Made by a program: the position numbers and the translations under genes | Source: Limibacter armeniacum | GTDB lineage: Bacteria; Bacteroidota; Bacteroidia; Cytophagales; Flammeovirgaceae | Assembly (NCBI RefSeq): GCF_036880985.1 | Contig: NZ_JBAJNO010000009.1 | Span: 1 to 64,000 of the forward strand | Direction of reading: 5' to 3' | Length of the DNA stretch: 64,000 nucleotides | Notes under the pieces: model-generated | The model's database searches: none | The model's input: the letters and a program-made list of their open reading frames with translations, nothing else | What the model was told of the DNA's origin: nothing | Shown: positions 23,417 to 31,838 of the stretch, piece after piece | How the letters are laid out: each line of letters opens with the position of its first letter | Numbering within the stretch: position 1 is the stretch's first letter

Positions 23417-23935
23417 AGTTAAGCGCTCGCTTAACTTTCTGACATCTAGTAATTTAAAATTTGGAAAATAATCCCTTCGGGATTATTTTTTCATACAGCA
23501 AACACCGTTTCCGAAGGAAACAAACCATATTAGCTCCAGATGGCAATCTGGATTTTACAGCAATCAATATATCATAACCCTGAAAGGGTTGAACAGGATA
23601 ACATCATTTAGTAGATCATAATATGTGAAAGGATTAGAGTAGGAAATCTCTATTCCAATTCAATACTTGCTTAAATCGTGAGTAATGGATTATCACCCTA
23701 AAAATATAGCCCTTTCAGGGTTGAATAATGTACGTTTCTACTGATGGGATAATTAAGATGTACTAAATAACCGGAGTTATCTCGTTGCCTGTTTCGATGC
23801 TGTTGCACGCGCGGTAAAACCCATCACTAACGTGTATAGCCTCTTCGGGGCAGGTGTATTGCTCCGAATAAAAAGTCAAACTTAATAATCCCATCGCTGG
23901 CATATACAATCCCTTCGGGACATATGCCTTGAAAG
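23417..23935. repeat. Gene-poor junction with a cluster of small TTC/GAA-loop hairpins
   Basis: The 787-base gap 23296-24082 has no convincing gene. It contains AGTTAAGCG/CGCTTAACT (23417-23436), AAAATAATCCC-TTC-GGGATTATTTT (23465-23489), GTTTCC-GAA-GGAAAC (23507-23521), CCAGAT/ATCTGG (23536-23551), AACCCT-GAA-AGGGTT (23576-23590), CCCT-TTC-AGGG (23710-23720) and further CCCTTCGGG-type arms near 23840 and 23910. Most share a TTC or GAA loop, so they look like one family of palindromic repeats at the prophage-host border. Confidence 0.55.
23465..23491 (+). terminator. Strong intrinsic-terminator-like hairpin
   Basis: An 11-bp perfect stem with TTC loop is followed by T on the plus strand and preceded by A, so it could stop transcription in both directions. 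It lies 170 bases after the repressor gene and is part of the hairpin cluster. Confidence 0.5.
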
Positions 23936-24034
23936 TGCAAGATACATTAGCAGCGAGTTTAAAATCCATTACTTCTATGATATAACAGAAGTGAATGCTA
24001 ATTCATAGTTCACGTTATAAAGTAAGAGATAAAC

Positions 24035-24060
24035 AAAAAAGCCGAAGCTTTCACTTCGAC
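24035..24060 (-). terminator. Terminator after the split lipoprotein gene
   Basis: Stem GCCGAAG/CTTCGAC (one G-U pair) with loop CTTTCA and a run of T on the minus strand lies just after the stop of the gene at 24083. It is nearly identical in sequence to the terminator at 25348-25378. Confidence 0.75.
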
Positions 24061-24082
24061 CTCCCAATATAATTTTACTTAC

Positions 24083-25222
24083 TTAATCTTCAAGTTGTTC
24101 ATCTTCCTTATACTTCCAAAAATCTTCTATATCCTTGATAAATACCCCAGAAAGTGTAGTTACGTAAACCCTTCCGTTGAACTCTGAGATAGATGTAATT
24201 TGGTTTCCTTCCAGCCCTATATTAGAGATTTCTTTAAATTCTATTGTGACATCTGTCTTGTAAAAATGTATAATATGGTCGCCGATATAAGCTAAAGTTT
24301 TCCCATCTATTTCTTTATAATTAAATAAATGAAGATCTTCTCTAACTGGATCTGCAAATACTTGCCAATTTATCCCATCATATGATGAAAGCATTTTAAA
24401 AGTCTTTACTCCCTGTTCAGCTTTATATGTCAAACCATAATAAACACCATCTATTTTAAATATCTTACGAATAGAGTGCTCATCAATTATATGAAATTCT
24501 TCATCGGCACTTAATAAATATGTTTCATCTATTCCAGTTAAATAAAACTTATCTTCTATACAATTTACTAGATATGAAAAATTAATTCTTTCAGGTTCAT
24601 TTTCAGGACGAGGAATAATTTTAGTACTTAATGTATCAACAAAGTATTCATAACCCATATCCTCAACTACCGTATTGATCAATAAAAACTTCACTTGTGA
24701 TTCATCACTACTTTCAAAAGGGATTAAACATTGATTCTTATTATTAACATAAAGTTGTTCATGCCTTTGGTAAAAGTGGAAGGCAAAATCTTTGAAAGAA
24801 TTGTCTAGCTTTGACATACTAAGCCCCACTTCAGCATAATTAGAAAAAGGATCATGAGGAGAGGATATTTCAAAATAACCACCACTACCCAAACCAATCC
24901 AAAGATTAGGAGTAATTGGAAATTTCCTGAAATTATCCTGATAGTGGAATGAGTAACCATATAGAATTGAATGTAGCGCTACTTCTGTTGTATCTTCAAT
25001 AAAGATATGACCTAAAAACCCTGATTCTAAAAAGAATATATTATTGGAATCAGCTGCACTATTATAGACTATCTTAGACTCAAATGAAAACCTTGAGTCC
25101 AATTACCACCCCTCTTCTTTTTTTGTATTTTCATCAGGAGAATACTCTTCTGATTCTTTACAACTAAATAAGGATAAACATAAAAAAATAAACGTAACAC
25201 TTTTAAGATTGAATAATTTCAT
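24083..25222 (-). pseudogene. Lipoprotein gene interrupted by an in-frame stop
   Basis: An ATG at 25222 opens a frame encoding a lipoprotein leader (FIFLCLSLFSCKESEEYS, lipobox LFSC) and 39 residues in all before TAA at 25103-25105. The same frame then continues open for 339 residues to 24083 (beginning LDSRFSFESKIVYN). The downstream part has no start of its own except TTG at 25102. Together they read as one secreted lipoprotein of about 380 residues, with beta-propeller-like strands (SYDGINWQVFADPV, SISEFNGRVYVTTL). The stop is probably a nonsense mutation (for example CAA to TAA); a sequencing error is possible. The terminator at 24035-24060 follows. Confidence 0.7.
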
Positions 25223-25347
25223 GATAAAAAATTTGGGTAAACAAAAATGTATTCAATCCTAAACTAAGTGGTAATTATATAATCTAAAACGAGCGTACAA
25301 TACAAAAAGACTCTATACTTTAGCAAGCTGCCCTTTACTTCTTAAAC

Positions 25348-25378
25348 AAAAAAAGGTCGAAGCTTTCACTTCGACCTT
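25348..25378 (-). terminator. Terminator of the acyltransferase/GH3 operon
   Basis: A 10-bp perfect stem (AAGGTCGAAG/CTTCGACCTT) with loop CTTTCA is followed by seven T on the minus strand. It lies 18 bases beyond the stop of the gene at 25396. Confidence 0.85.
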
Positions 25379-25395
25379 CTAATATAATGAAAACA

Positions 25396-26505
25396 TCAAA
25401 CCTTCAGAATAATGTTCTTTTTATAAAGCCACCAGGTTGGCAGATACATCAGCAATACAAATCCTACTGCATGTGCAAATGAAGCGGCTGTTCCATCGAG
25501 CCATGATTTATACAGTATATCATATTCCAATGACCTCAACGAAGTATCACCAATTTTGATGGCAATTAAAATCTTCACCAGCAGACCTGAGAGTACAAAA
25601 GCAAACATCGGGTTGATACCAAACACAAGGAATGGGAATGTTACTTTTCTTCCAATCTTCTTTACATCAATCAGCCAATAAGAGAATGCCAGCCCTATCA
25701 CGCCCATACCACCTGCATAAAGTACATAAGAGCTTGTCCAAAGGCTTTTGTTGATTGGGAAGAAGTAATCCCACCAACTACCTAACACCACCAAAATAAC
25801 ACCCGCTACAAACATCCAAGCCACTTTCTCTTTCTCATCTTTTTCTGTCCTGATCCATGTTCCAGTCAATACTCCGATCAAACCAGTACCTATCGCTGGC
25901 AACGTACTAAGCAAACCTTCAGGGTCCCATGTCTTGGATTGTGACCACATATGTCCTTCCAACAGGAAATTGTCAAACCAACCTGCGATGGTCATATTCG
26001 GATCGTCCAAATTTGGAGTTCCTACCCCTGGCACAGGAATCAAAGTCATCACAGCCCAGTAGGTCAACAGGATTACTACCAGCCCTTGCAGCTGTGCCTT
26101 CCAGCTTGTCTTCAGGAAAATAAAACCAGCAAAGAAAAAGACGATACCTATACGTTGCAGTACGCCCGGCAACCTGAGCGTCTCCAGATTAAAATATGGG
26201 AAACCTGACAGAAACAGTCCAATACCGATCAGCTTCAAGCTTCGGATAATCACCTTCTTCAAAACAGCCCCATGCTTTTCGGGTTTGTCTTTCACTCCCC
26301 ACATCGAGAAACTGATGGAAACCCCTACAATAAAGAGGAAAAAAGGAAATACCAGATCGGTTGGTGTGCAGCCGTGCCATTTTGCATGAAGCAGTGGTGC
26401 GTACACATGTCCCCAGTCTCCCGGGTTGTTGACGAGAATCATTCCCGCCACGGTTAGCCCTCGGAACACATCCAGGGACATTACTCTGTCTGCTTTGTTT
26501 GTCAT
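25396..26505 (-). CDS. NagX/HGSNAT-like membrane acyltransferase (DUF5009)
   Basis: A polytopic membrane protein of 369 residues with about ten hydrophobic helices. The N-terminal signature SLDVFRGLTVAGMILVNNPG followed by PTDLVFPFFLFIVGVSISFS is characteristic of the family of heparan-alpha-glucosaminide N-acetyltransferase and bacterial NagX proteins. These are thought to acetylate amino sugars across the membrane. It is encoded 49 bases after a NagZ-like GH3 fusion, so the pair likely works in recycling or catabolism of GlcNAc-containing material such as peptidoglycan. The substrate is not shown by the sequence. Confidence 0.85.
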   Translation of the reverse strand: MTNKADRVMSLDVFRGLTVAGMILVNNPGDWGHVYAPLLHAKWHGCTPTDLVFPFFLFIVGVSISFSMWGVKDKPEKHGAVLKKVIIRSLKLIGIGLFLSGFPYFNLETLRLPGVLQRIGIVFFFAGFIFLKTSWKAQLQGLVVILLTYWAVMTLIPVPGVGTPNLDDPNMTIAGWFDNFLLEGHMWSQSKTWDPEGLLSTLPAIGTGLIGVLTGTWIRTEKDEKEKVAWMFVAGVILVVLGSWWDYFFPINKSLWTSSYVLYAGGMGVIGLAFSYWLIDVKKIGRKVTFPFLVFGINPMFAFVLSGLLVKILIAIKIGDTSLRSLEYDILYKSWLDGTAASFAHAVGFVLLMYLPTWWLYKKNIILKV

Positions 26506-26554
26506 TGGTTTATTTTAGTTGCGACAGGACATGCCCTGTCGGTACAGTTGATGA

Positions 26555-29500
26555 TTATTTAATAGAGGCTACCTTTTGATCAATAAGGTCATAGATGCCT
26601 TGCAGCATTCTGCTTCTGATATTGCGCTTGTAGAGTTCGCTGTTTTCCCTTGTTGGATAAACCCTGTTGGACAGGAATACAAACACCAGTTCTTCTTTAG
26701 GATCTACCCAAAACATTGTCCCCGTAAAACCTGTATGCCCGTAGCTATCCATACTTGCCGATTTGCAAGGATAGGCATCTGCTTCCGACTTTTCCTCATT
26801 ATCCAATGAAGGCTTGTCGAACCCCAATCCCCTGCGGTTATCGTTTTGTGGAAACTGCACGCTTGTAAATTCCTTTACTGTTTCAGCAGGCAGGTAAGAT
26901 TCTCCTCCATAATTTCCTTCCTGCAAAAACATCTGAAGGAGTTTTGCCAAATCCTGTGCATTACCGAAAAGTCCTGCATTTCCGGAAACACCGCCCAACA
27001 TAGCTGCAGCCTCATCATGTACATAACCCTGCATGGTTGAGAAGCGGAATATATTGTCGTTTTCTGTAGGAATAATCTCTTTCGATGAGAATTTTCTGGA
27101 AGGATTAAAGGTCAATCGATTTGCGCCTAACGGAGCATAAAAACTATCGTCCAAAAAAGTATCAAACGTTTTACCAGTCTGTTGCTCGATCATTTCAGGA
27201 TAGAGCAAAAAAGACAACCCTGAGTAACGATAAGTTCCTTTTTCTCCCAATTCAGACGCTGCCACCATTTTGTAAAGGTATTTGTCCTTAAACTTCTTGT
27301 GCAAAAAAAGGTGTGGCGCTACCTGCACCGGATATTTTTTGGAAGGCCTTACATCAAATGTATTTTTCTTGAACTCCTTGTTTTCATCCAGTGTCTCTGT
27401 CCAGAATGACAGGTAAGGTTTCAAGCCAGCCTGATGCGCCAGAATTTCACGAAAAGTAAGGACTTCCTTATCGGTTCCCTTAAAATCTTTCCAGTAAGTG
27501 CTGAAAGGCATATCCATTTTCCAAACACCATCCCCTTGCATTTTCATAATGGACGTTGTAGCAGCCGCCACTTTTGTAACGGAAGCCAGATCGTAAACAT
27601 CCTTGCTTGTCACTGGCTCATTCTTGTAATAAGTATGAAAACCGTAAGCCTTATTCAGGATCACCTTGCCCTTTCTTGCTACAAGCACCTGACAGCCTGG
27701 ATAAGCCTGAACATCCAGTCCTTCCTGAACCAGACTATCTATCATTGTATTCAGTGCATCAGCAGAAATTCCTACTGCTTCCGGTTCTGTATAACCTAAC
27801 CTGTTTCCACCAAGGATATCAATTCCACTGCCCACAGGAAATGTCTGATTGATACTTACAGGTAGCTTGCCTGTGGCATCACATCCACCGAAGATCACCT
27901 GCACTGCGGCTTCCTCCATATTTCTTCCGTCCTGATAGGTCAACAAAAGCCCTTTTGCATCTTCTACTCCTTCCAGTACATCCACTGCATAAGCGTTAGC
28001 AAAAACAGAGATAATCGCATTCTTCTCCTGGCTTAGGTATTTTATCAACTCCACCATTCCGTCAGAAATACCGAATGCTCTCGTTTTCAGTTTTTCTTCC
28101 TTGCCATCATTCAGGTTCACTACAATTGATTTCCTGCTCGGGCTCTTGAAAAGGTTATGGACACCAGCCAATACCAAATCGTATTCCTTCAGTGCCTCTT
28201 TCAGCTTCTTGATATCTTCTGCTTTGCAGGCTGCATCTATATTAAAGAAATCTACTTTAGTATAGTTGGCAGCCATCAGTTGGAATGGTGTATTGTCTGT
28301 ACTTCCAATTGATAGCACTGCCATTTTCTTTTGGTCCAATGCTTTCAATGGCATCAGATTCTGGTCATTCTTCAGCACTGTCACGGCAGCCTGAGCCAGA
28401 CGATCATTCAGCCAAAGGTCTTGCGAATTGTTCAGGTCTTCAGTCAGGTTTTCAGTTTTTACAACACTATCTTTACTGATGCCTGCCCAATACTTGAATG
28501 CCAAAAGTTTGCGGCATTTTTCCTCAATATCCTTTTCTGTGATAGTACCGTCCTTTATTGCTTTCCTAATGGCATCCAATGCTTCCTTCACATTTGTACT
28601 GAATTCCACCACATCATTGCCAGCAGCTAAAGCTTTGGCATGTGCCTCCCCTATTGAGTTGTGCTTTATGATGCCTTGCATATGGATACCATCTGTAAAG
28701 GTAAGTCCCTCAAAACCCAGTTTTTCACGCAGGATTCCCTTGATGATTTTATCTGAAAGCGAGGAAGCTTCATTCGGTGTGTTATCCAAAGCCGGAATAG
28801 AAAGGTGCGCTGTCATTACCCCACCTGCTCCATCTGCCACCAGTTTTTTGAATGGATACAATTCCACTGAGTCCAGCCTTGCAATATCATGTTTGATAAT
28901 CGGCAGATCATGGTGCGAATCTACATCGGTATCACCATGTCCTGGAAAATGCTTTATAACTGCCAGAATTTTCTCATCCTGCAATCCTCGAACATATGCT
29001 GATGCTTTTCGGTACACGTTTTCAGGATTTTCCCCAAATGAACGGTAACTGATGACCGGATTTTTCGGATTGTTGTTTACATCTGCAACAGGTGCAAAAT
29101 TGATGTGCATACCCAGCCTATGAAAATGACGGGCAATAGCCCTACCCATATCATACACCAACGCCTCATCCTGTATGGCACCGAGCGTCATGGCATATGG
29201 AAAACTGATCCCATCCAGTACACGCATACCAACACCCCACTCGGCATCCAAAGCATAAGCCAATGGCACTTTGCTCATGGGTGTATACCTGTTGATCATC
29301 AAGGCATGGTCTACGGCATTTGCCCTGAAGAAAACCACACCACCTACCTTATACTTGTCGATCAGTTCTTCTACCATAGGCATCTGATCTGTTTTGAAGG
29401 AAGGAACAAAAATCAATTGAGCAATCCGCTCATCGGGTGTCATGGCATTGTAAACGGAATCTACCCACGGGCTTTTGGTATAATTCAAAAAATCGGGCTT

Positions 29501-29581
29501 CTGTTGTTGTGCCTGAGCAACATAACTTGCTACAGACCACCAAAGAAGCAGAATTGCCTTTAAGGCCTTTTTCATTTTCAT
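26555..29581 (-). CDS. NagZ-like GH3 beta-N-acetylglucosaminidase fused to a serine beta-lactamase-family domain
   Basis: The 1008-residue protein has a signal peptide (about 1-24). Residues 40-370 form a GH3 domain with the NagZ-specific motif KHFPGHGDTDVDSHHDLP near 208-225, which contains the His/Asp pair used by these glucosaminidases. A GH3 C-terminal domain spans about 400-600. The final 400 residues are a class C beta-lactamase/esterase fold with a SxxK motif in LASVTKVAA and a later YRYSGLSF segment for the catalytic Tyr. This fusion is common in Bacteroidota and probably trims peptidoglycan sugars and peptides or esters outside the cytoplasm. The gene leads the operon with the acyltransferase. 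Confidence 0.88.
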   Translation of the reverse strand: MKMKKALKAILLLWWSVASYVAQAQQQKPDFLNYTKSPWVDSVYNAMTPDERIAQLIFVPSFKTDQMPMVEELIDKYKVGGVVFFRANAVDHALMINRYTPMSKVPLAYALDAEWGVGMRVLDGISFPYAMTLGAIQDEALVYDMGRAIARHFHRLGMHINFAPVADVNNNPKNPVISYRSFGENPENVYRKASAYVRGLQDEKILAVIKHFPGHGDTDVDSHHDLPIIKHDIARLDSVELYPFKKLVADGAGGVMTAHLSIPALDNTPNEASSLSDKIIKGILREKLGFEGLTFTDGIHMQGIIKHNSIGEAHAKALAAGNDVVEFSTNVKEALDAIRKAIKDGTITEKDIEEKCRKLLAFKYWAGISKDSVVKTENLTEDLNNSQDLWLNDRLAQAAVTVLKNDQNLMPLKALDQKKMAVLSIGSTDNTPFQLMAANYTKVDFFNIDAACKAEDIKKLKEALKEYDLVLAGVHNLFKSPSRKSIVVNLNDGKEEKLKTRAFGISDGMVELIKYLSQEKNAIISVFANAYAVDVLEGVEDAKGLLLTYQDGRNMEEAAVQVIFGGCDATGKLPVSINQTFPVGSGIDILGGNRLGYTEPEAVGISADALNTMIDSLVQEGLDVQAYPGCQVLVARKGKVILNKAYGFHTYYKNEPVTSKDVYDLASVTKVAAATTSIMKMQGDGVWKMDMPFSTYWKDFKGTDKEVLTFREILAHQAGLKPYLSFWTETLDENKEFKKNTFDVRPSKKYPVQVAPHLFLHKKFKDKYLYKMVAASELGEKGTYRYSGLSFLLYPEMIEQQTGKTFDTFLDDSFYAPLGANRLTFNPSRKFSSKEIIPTENDNIFRFSTMQGYVHDEAAAMLGGVSGNAGLFGNAQDLAKLLQMFLQEGNYGGESYLPAETVKEFTSVQFPQNDNRRGLGFDKPSLDNEEKSEADAYPCKSASMDSYGHTGFTGTMFWVDPKEELVFVFLSNRVYPTRENSELYKRNIRSRMLQGIYDLIDQKVASIK

Positions 29582-29686
29582 ATCTGCTGATCGTAATTCA
29601 GAAAGTCATATATGACAACTTCCTTCATTACATTTTAATAGTTGTTGAAAATTCAGTTACAGTGACAATAAGAATAGTCTATTCCA

Positions 29687-29717
29687 CAAATATACGTTGT
29701 CACAGCACTCACAACAA
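29687..29717 (-). promoter_or_regulatory. Bacteroidota-type promoter for the GH3/acyltransferase operon
   Basis: On the minus strand TATATTTG (matching TAnnTTTG) at 29694-29687 is preceded by TTG 20 bases upstream (29717-29715), close to the -33/-7 layout of Bacteroidota housekeeping promoters. The expected transcript start lies about 100 bases before the ATG at 29581. No experimental support is available here. Confidence 0.55.
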
Positions 29718-29864
29718 CCACCGAAATCAGGGATCTTTTGTACAGAAAAAAGCCAAAAATAGCTGTATCGATTGGTTTACTTCCTCTAATTATTTTTTCA
29801 GAGACTATATTTTTCACAATAAGTTATTACATTATATATAAGTGTAACTATAACGCATTATTAT

Positions 29865-30149
29865 ATGAATAACCTAAATATGATAACCGATTTACTGAGC
29901 AAGATTGTTACTGACTACCCTACTACCTTCTCCAGAATGAAGTGCATCTACAGTGATGGTAATCAGACATCTATTTTCCAACATTATATTGATGCATCTG
30001 CCCTAAACCAACGTCCTACCCAACTTACCTTCAAGTTGAAAGATGGTAAAGTATCAATCTGTAGCATTAAAGGGACAAGTAAGAATTTCAACACTGAGAC
30101 ACTGATTGACAGTCTTTTAGATTTGATTAATGAAGGAGAAGAGGCTTAA
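29865..30149 (+). CDS. Small conserved-looking cytosolic protein (94 aa)
   Basis: A short, soluble protein with a helical start (LNMITDLLSKIVTDYPTTFS), a beta-rich middle (QLTFKLKDGKVSICSIKGTS) and a helical end. It is transcribed away from the GH3 fusion gene. No family is recognised. Its composition is coding-like and the palindromic terminator at 30427 follows, though 280 bases later. Confidence 0.55.
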   Translation: MNNLNMITDLLSKIVTDYPTTFSRMKCIYSDGNQTSIFQHYIDASALNQRPTQLTFKLKDGKVSICSIKGTSKNFNTETLIDSLLDLINEGEEA

Positions 30150-30426
30150 CGTACCCTTAAAGCCCTGTTCTAAAAAATATTTTTGCTAAAGAAAAATTAC
30201 ATCAATTTAATTGTATAAATTAAGGCTTATACTCCTTTTGAAACAACATGTATTTCCAAACCCATCCTATTGATGGCTTATACATGGCTAGTTATCAAAC
30301 GAATAGGTAATTTAGCTCACAATAGAAGCTTTTGATTATGTGTATAAAACACATTTAATCAAATTGAAATAAGTACCAAGATAAAGCAGGTATAATCAGT
30401 AATTTTATACTTGTTACTTACCGAAG

Positions 30427-30452
30427 AGCCACCGCAATTGCGGTGGCTTTAT
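30427..30452 (+). terminator. Palindromic terminator in the 30150-30575 gap
   Basis: A perfect 22-bp palindrome (arms AGCCACCGCAA/TTGCGGTGGCT) is followed by TTTATCTCTCT on the plus strand. The 426-base gap 30150-30575 otherwise shows nothing recognisable. The terminator may serve the 94-residue gene on the left or, being symmetric, the leftward PUL ending at 30576. Confidence 0.6.
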
Positions 30453-30575
30453 CTCTCTACAACATTTTAGAATAAAAGCCTGACAACAGGAATCCTATTG
30501 CCGTGCCCAAGAAATATGAAAACTACTTTTACTTATTTATTTATCCAGATCATTTGATCGAATGATTTTAACTTA

Positions 30576-31811
30576 CTATTGATTTTTCACAGGTTTTGCT
30601 TCCAGACCCAATCCTTCCACATAACCTTTGTTAGGGTAGCAATTCTCAAACTTACATTGCTCCAAGTATCCTTTTAAAGCTACTCTTACCTTATCCCTAT
30701 CAGGCATATTTTCTCTTCTTTTGGCATAGCTACTTCTATCGCTTTTAGCATAAGCCGAAATCAGTTGATAAGTTTCAGGCTCATCAAAATTCATCACGCC
30801 CTTCGTATTGTTCATCTTTTTGTATGGCCAGAAGCACCAATTGATCTCATACTGCTCCAGCAACATACGGAAATCTTTTACCCACTCATCGGTATTCTCA
30901 CCAGTCTCCCCTACATAAAGTGGCACATTGTATTTATCCCTGAAATCAAGGTAAGCTTGGATCTCTTCCTTCACTGTTGGCATCCAATACTTATGGAATT
31001 CATATACCAACTTGTCGTCAAATGGCTTACTGAAGATACTGAAGTTGGTATTCCACTGCGCGCCACCCAAGAATACAAGGTGCTCCTCGTCTACCTCTCT
31101 AATTGAAGCCACTACTCGCTTATAAAGCGGCTCAAGCTTTGCATTCAACTTCGGAAGATCGTCTTCAAAATAGTGGGCAATTGGCTCATTCAATAAACCA
31201 TACCCCAAGATCACTTCCTCGTCTTTGTAATGCTCCGCAATCTGGCGCCAAATATCCACCAACTGCTGCTGTGATGCTTCACTTTCAAACAGGAATGGAT
31301 AACCCGCACTGTCATCAATATTATCACCGGTTTGTCCGCCTGGAGCACAATGCATATCCAGCAGCACATAAAGTCCAGCATTGCGGCACCACTCTACGAC
31401 CTTATCCAATTGTTCAAAACCATGATAACTTCTGCCCATATAAGTTTCATTAGTGAACATCTTGTAATGGAAAGGCAAACGTAAATGGTTTGAACCGATA
31501 CTTTTCAGGTATTGGATATCAGACTCCGTGATGTAGTTTTCTATAAAATCTGCCCAAAACTCCTTGGTCTCATCTGGACCTACCATCTCTTCCAGCAGCT
31601 CATTGATATGTCTTGGAGCATTTACCTGATCCAACTTAAACATGTACCCTTCCGGTACCAACCAATTACCTAGGTTAGTCCCTTTCAGTAAAATCTTTTC
31701 ACCACTTGGTGTTACAAGATCTTTCCCTTTTGAGGTAACAAATCGGTTTTGAGCTATTAGTCCTGAAATGCTGAATAGCAGTATATAAATAGTACAAACA
31801 AACTTTTTCAT
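30576..31811 (-). CDS. GH5 endo/exo-glucanase of the beta-1,3-glucan locus
   Basis: A secreted 411-residue glycosidase with signal peptide (about 1-20). The sequence GTNLGNWLVPEGYMF near residue 44 resembles fungal-type exo-beta-1,3-glucanases of GH5. The acid/base is Glu209 in GLLNEPIAHY and the likely nucleophile is Glu302 in LYVGETGENTDEW; the conserved LLDMHCAPGGQ at about 150-160 also fits. It is encoded 27 bases after the GH16 gene at the end of the locus and probably acts on laminarin oligosaccharides or branches. A beta-1,6-glucanase activity is an alternative that sequence alone cannot exclude. Confidence 0.87.
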   Translation of the reverse strand: MKKFVCTIYILLFSISGLIAQNRFVTSKGKDLVTPSGEKILLKGTNLGNWLVPEGYMFKLDQVNAPRHINELLEEMVGPDETKEFWADFIENYITESDIQYLKSIGSNHLRLPFHYKMFTNETYMGRSYHGFEQLDKVVEWCRNAGLYVLLDMHCAPGGQTGDNIDDSAGYPFLFESEASQQQLVDIWRQIAEHYKDEEVILGYGLLNEPIAHYFEDDLPKLNAKLEPLYKRVVASIREVDEEHLVFLGGAQWNTNFSIFSKPFDDKLVYEFHKYWMPTVKEEIQAYLDFRDKYNVPLYVGETGENTDEWVKDFRMLLEQYEINWCFWPYKKMNNTKGVMNFDEPETYQLISAYAKSDRSSYAKRRENMPDRDKVRVALKGYLEQCKFENCYPNKGYVEGLGLEAKPVKNQ

Positions 31812-31838
31812 CGTGATTAGGTATGAATTTCCTTAGGT

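Noticed and set aside
23417-23935. The hairpin cluster as a CRISPR array
   Set aside because: Unit length and spacing are irregular, the repeats are not identical and there are no cas genes.
23763-23969. A 68-codon minus-strand open frame in the junction region
   Set aside because: It consists of hairpin repeats read in one frame; composition (many Tyr, Pro, Cys in repeat phase) is not protein-like and no neighbour supports it.
27434-29841. Several plus-strand frames of 60-206 codons opposite the GH3 fusion gene
   Set aside because: They are antisense to a well-supported enzyme gene and lack family features.
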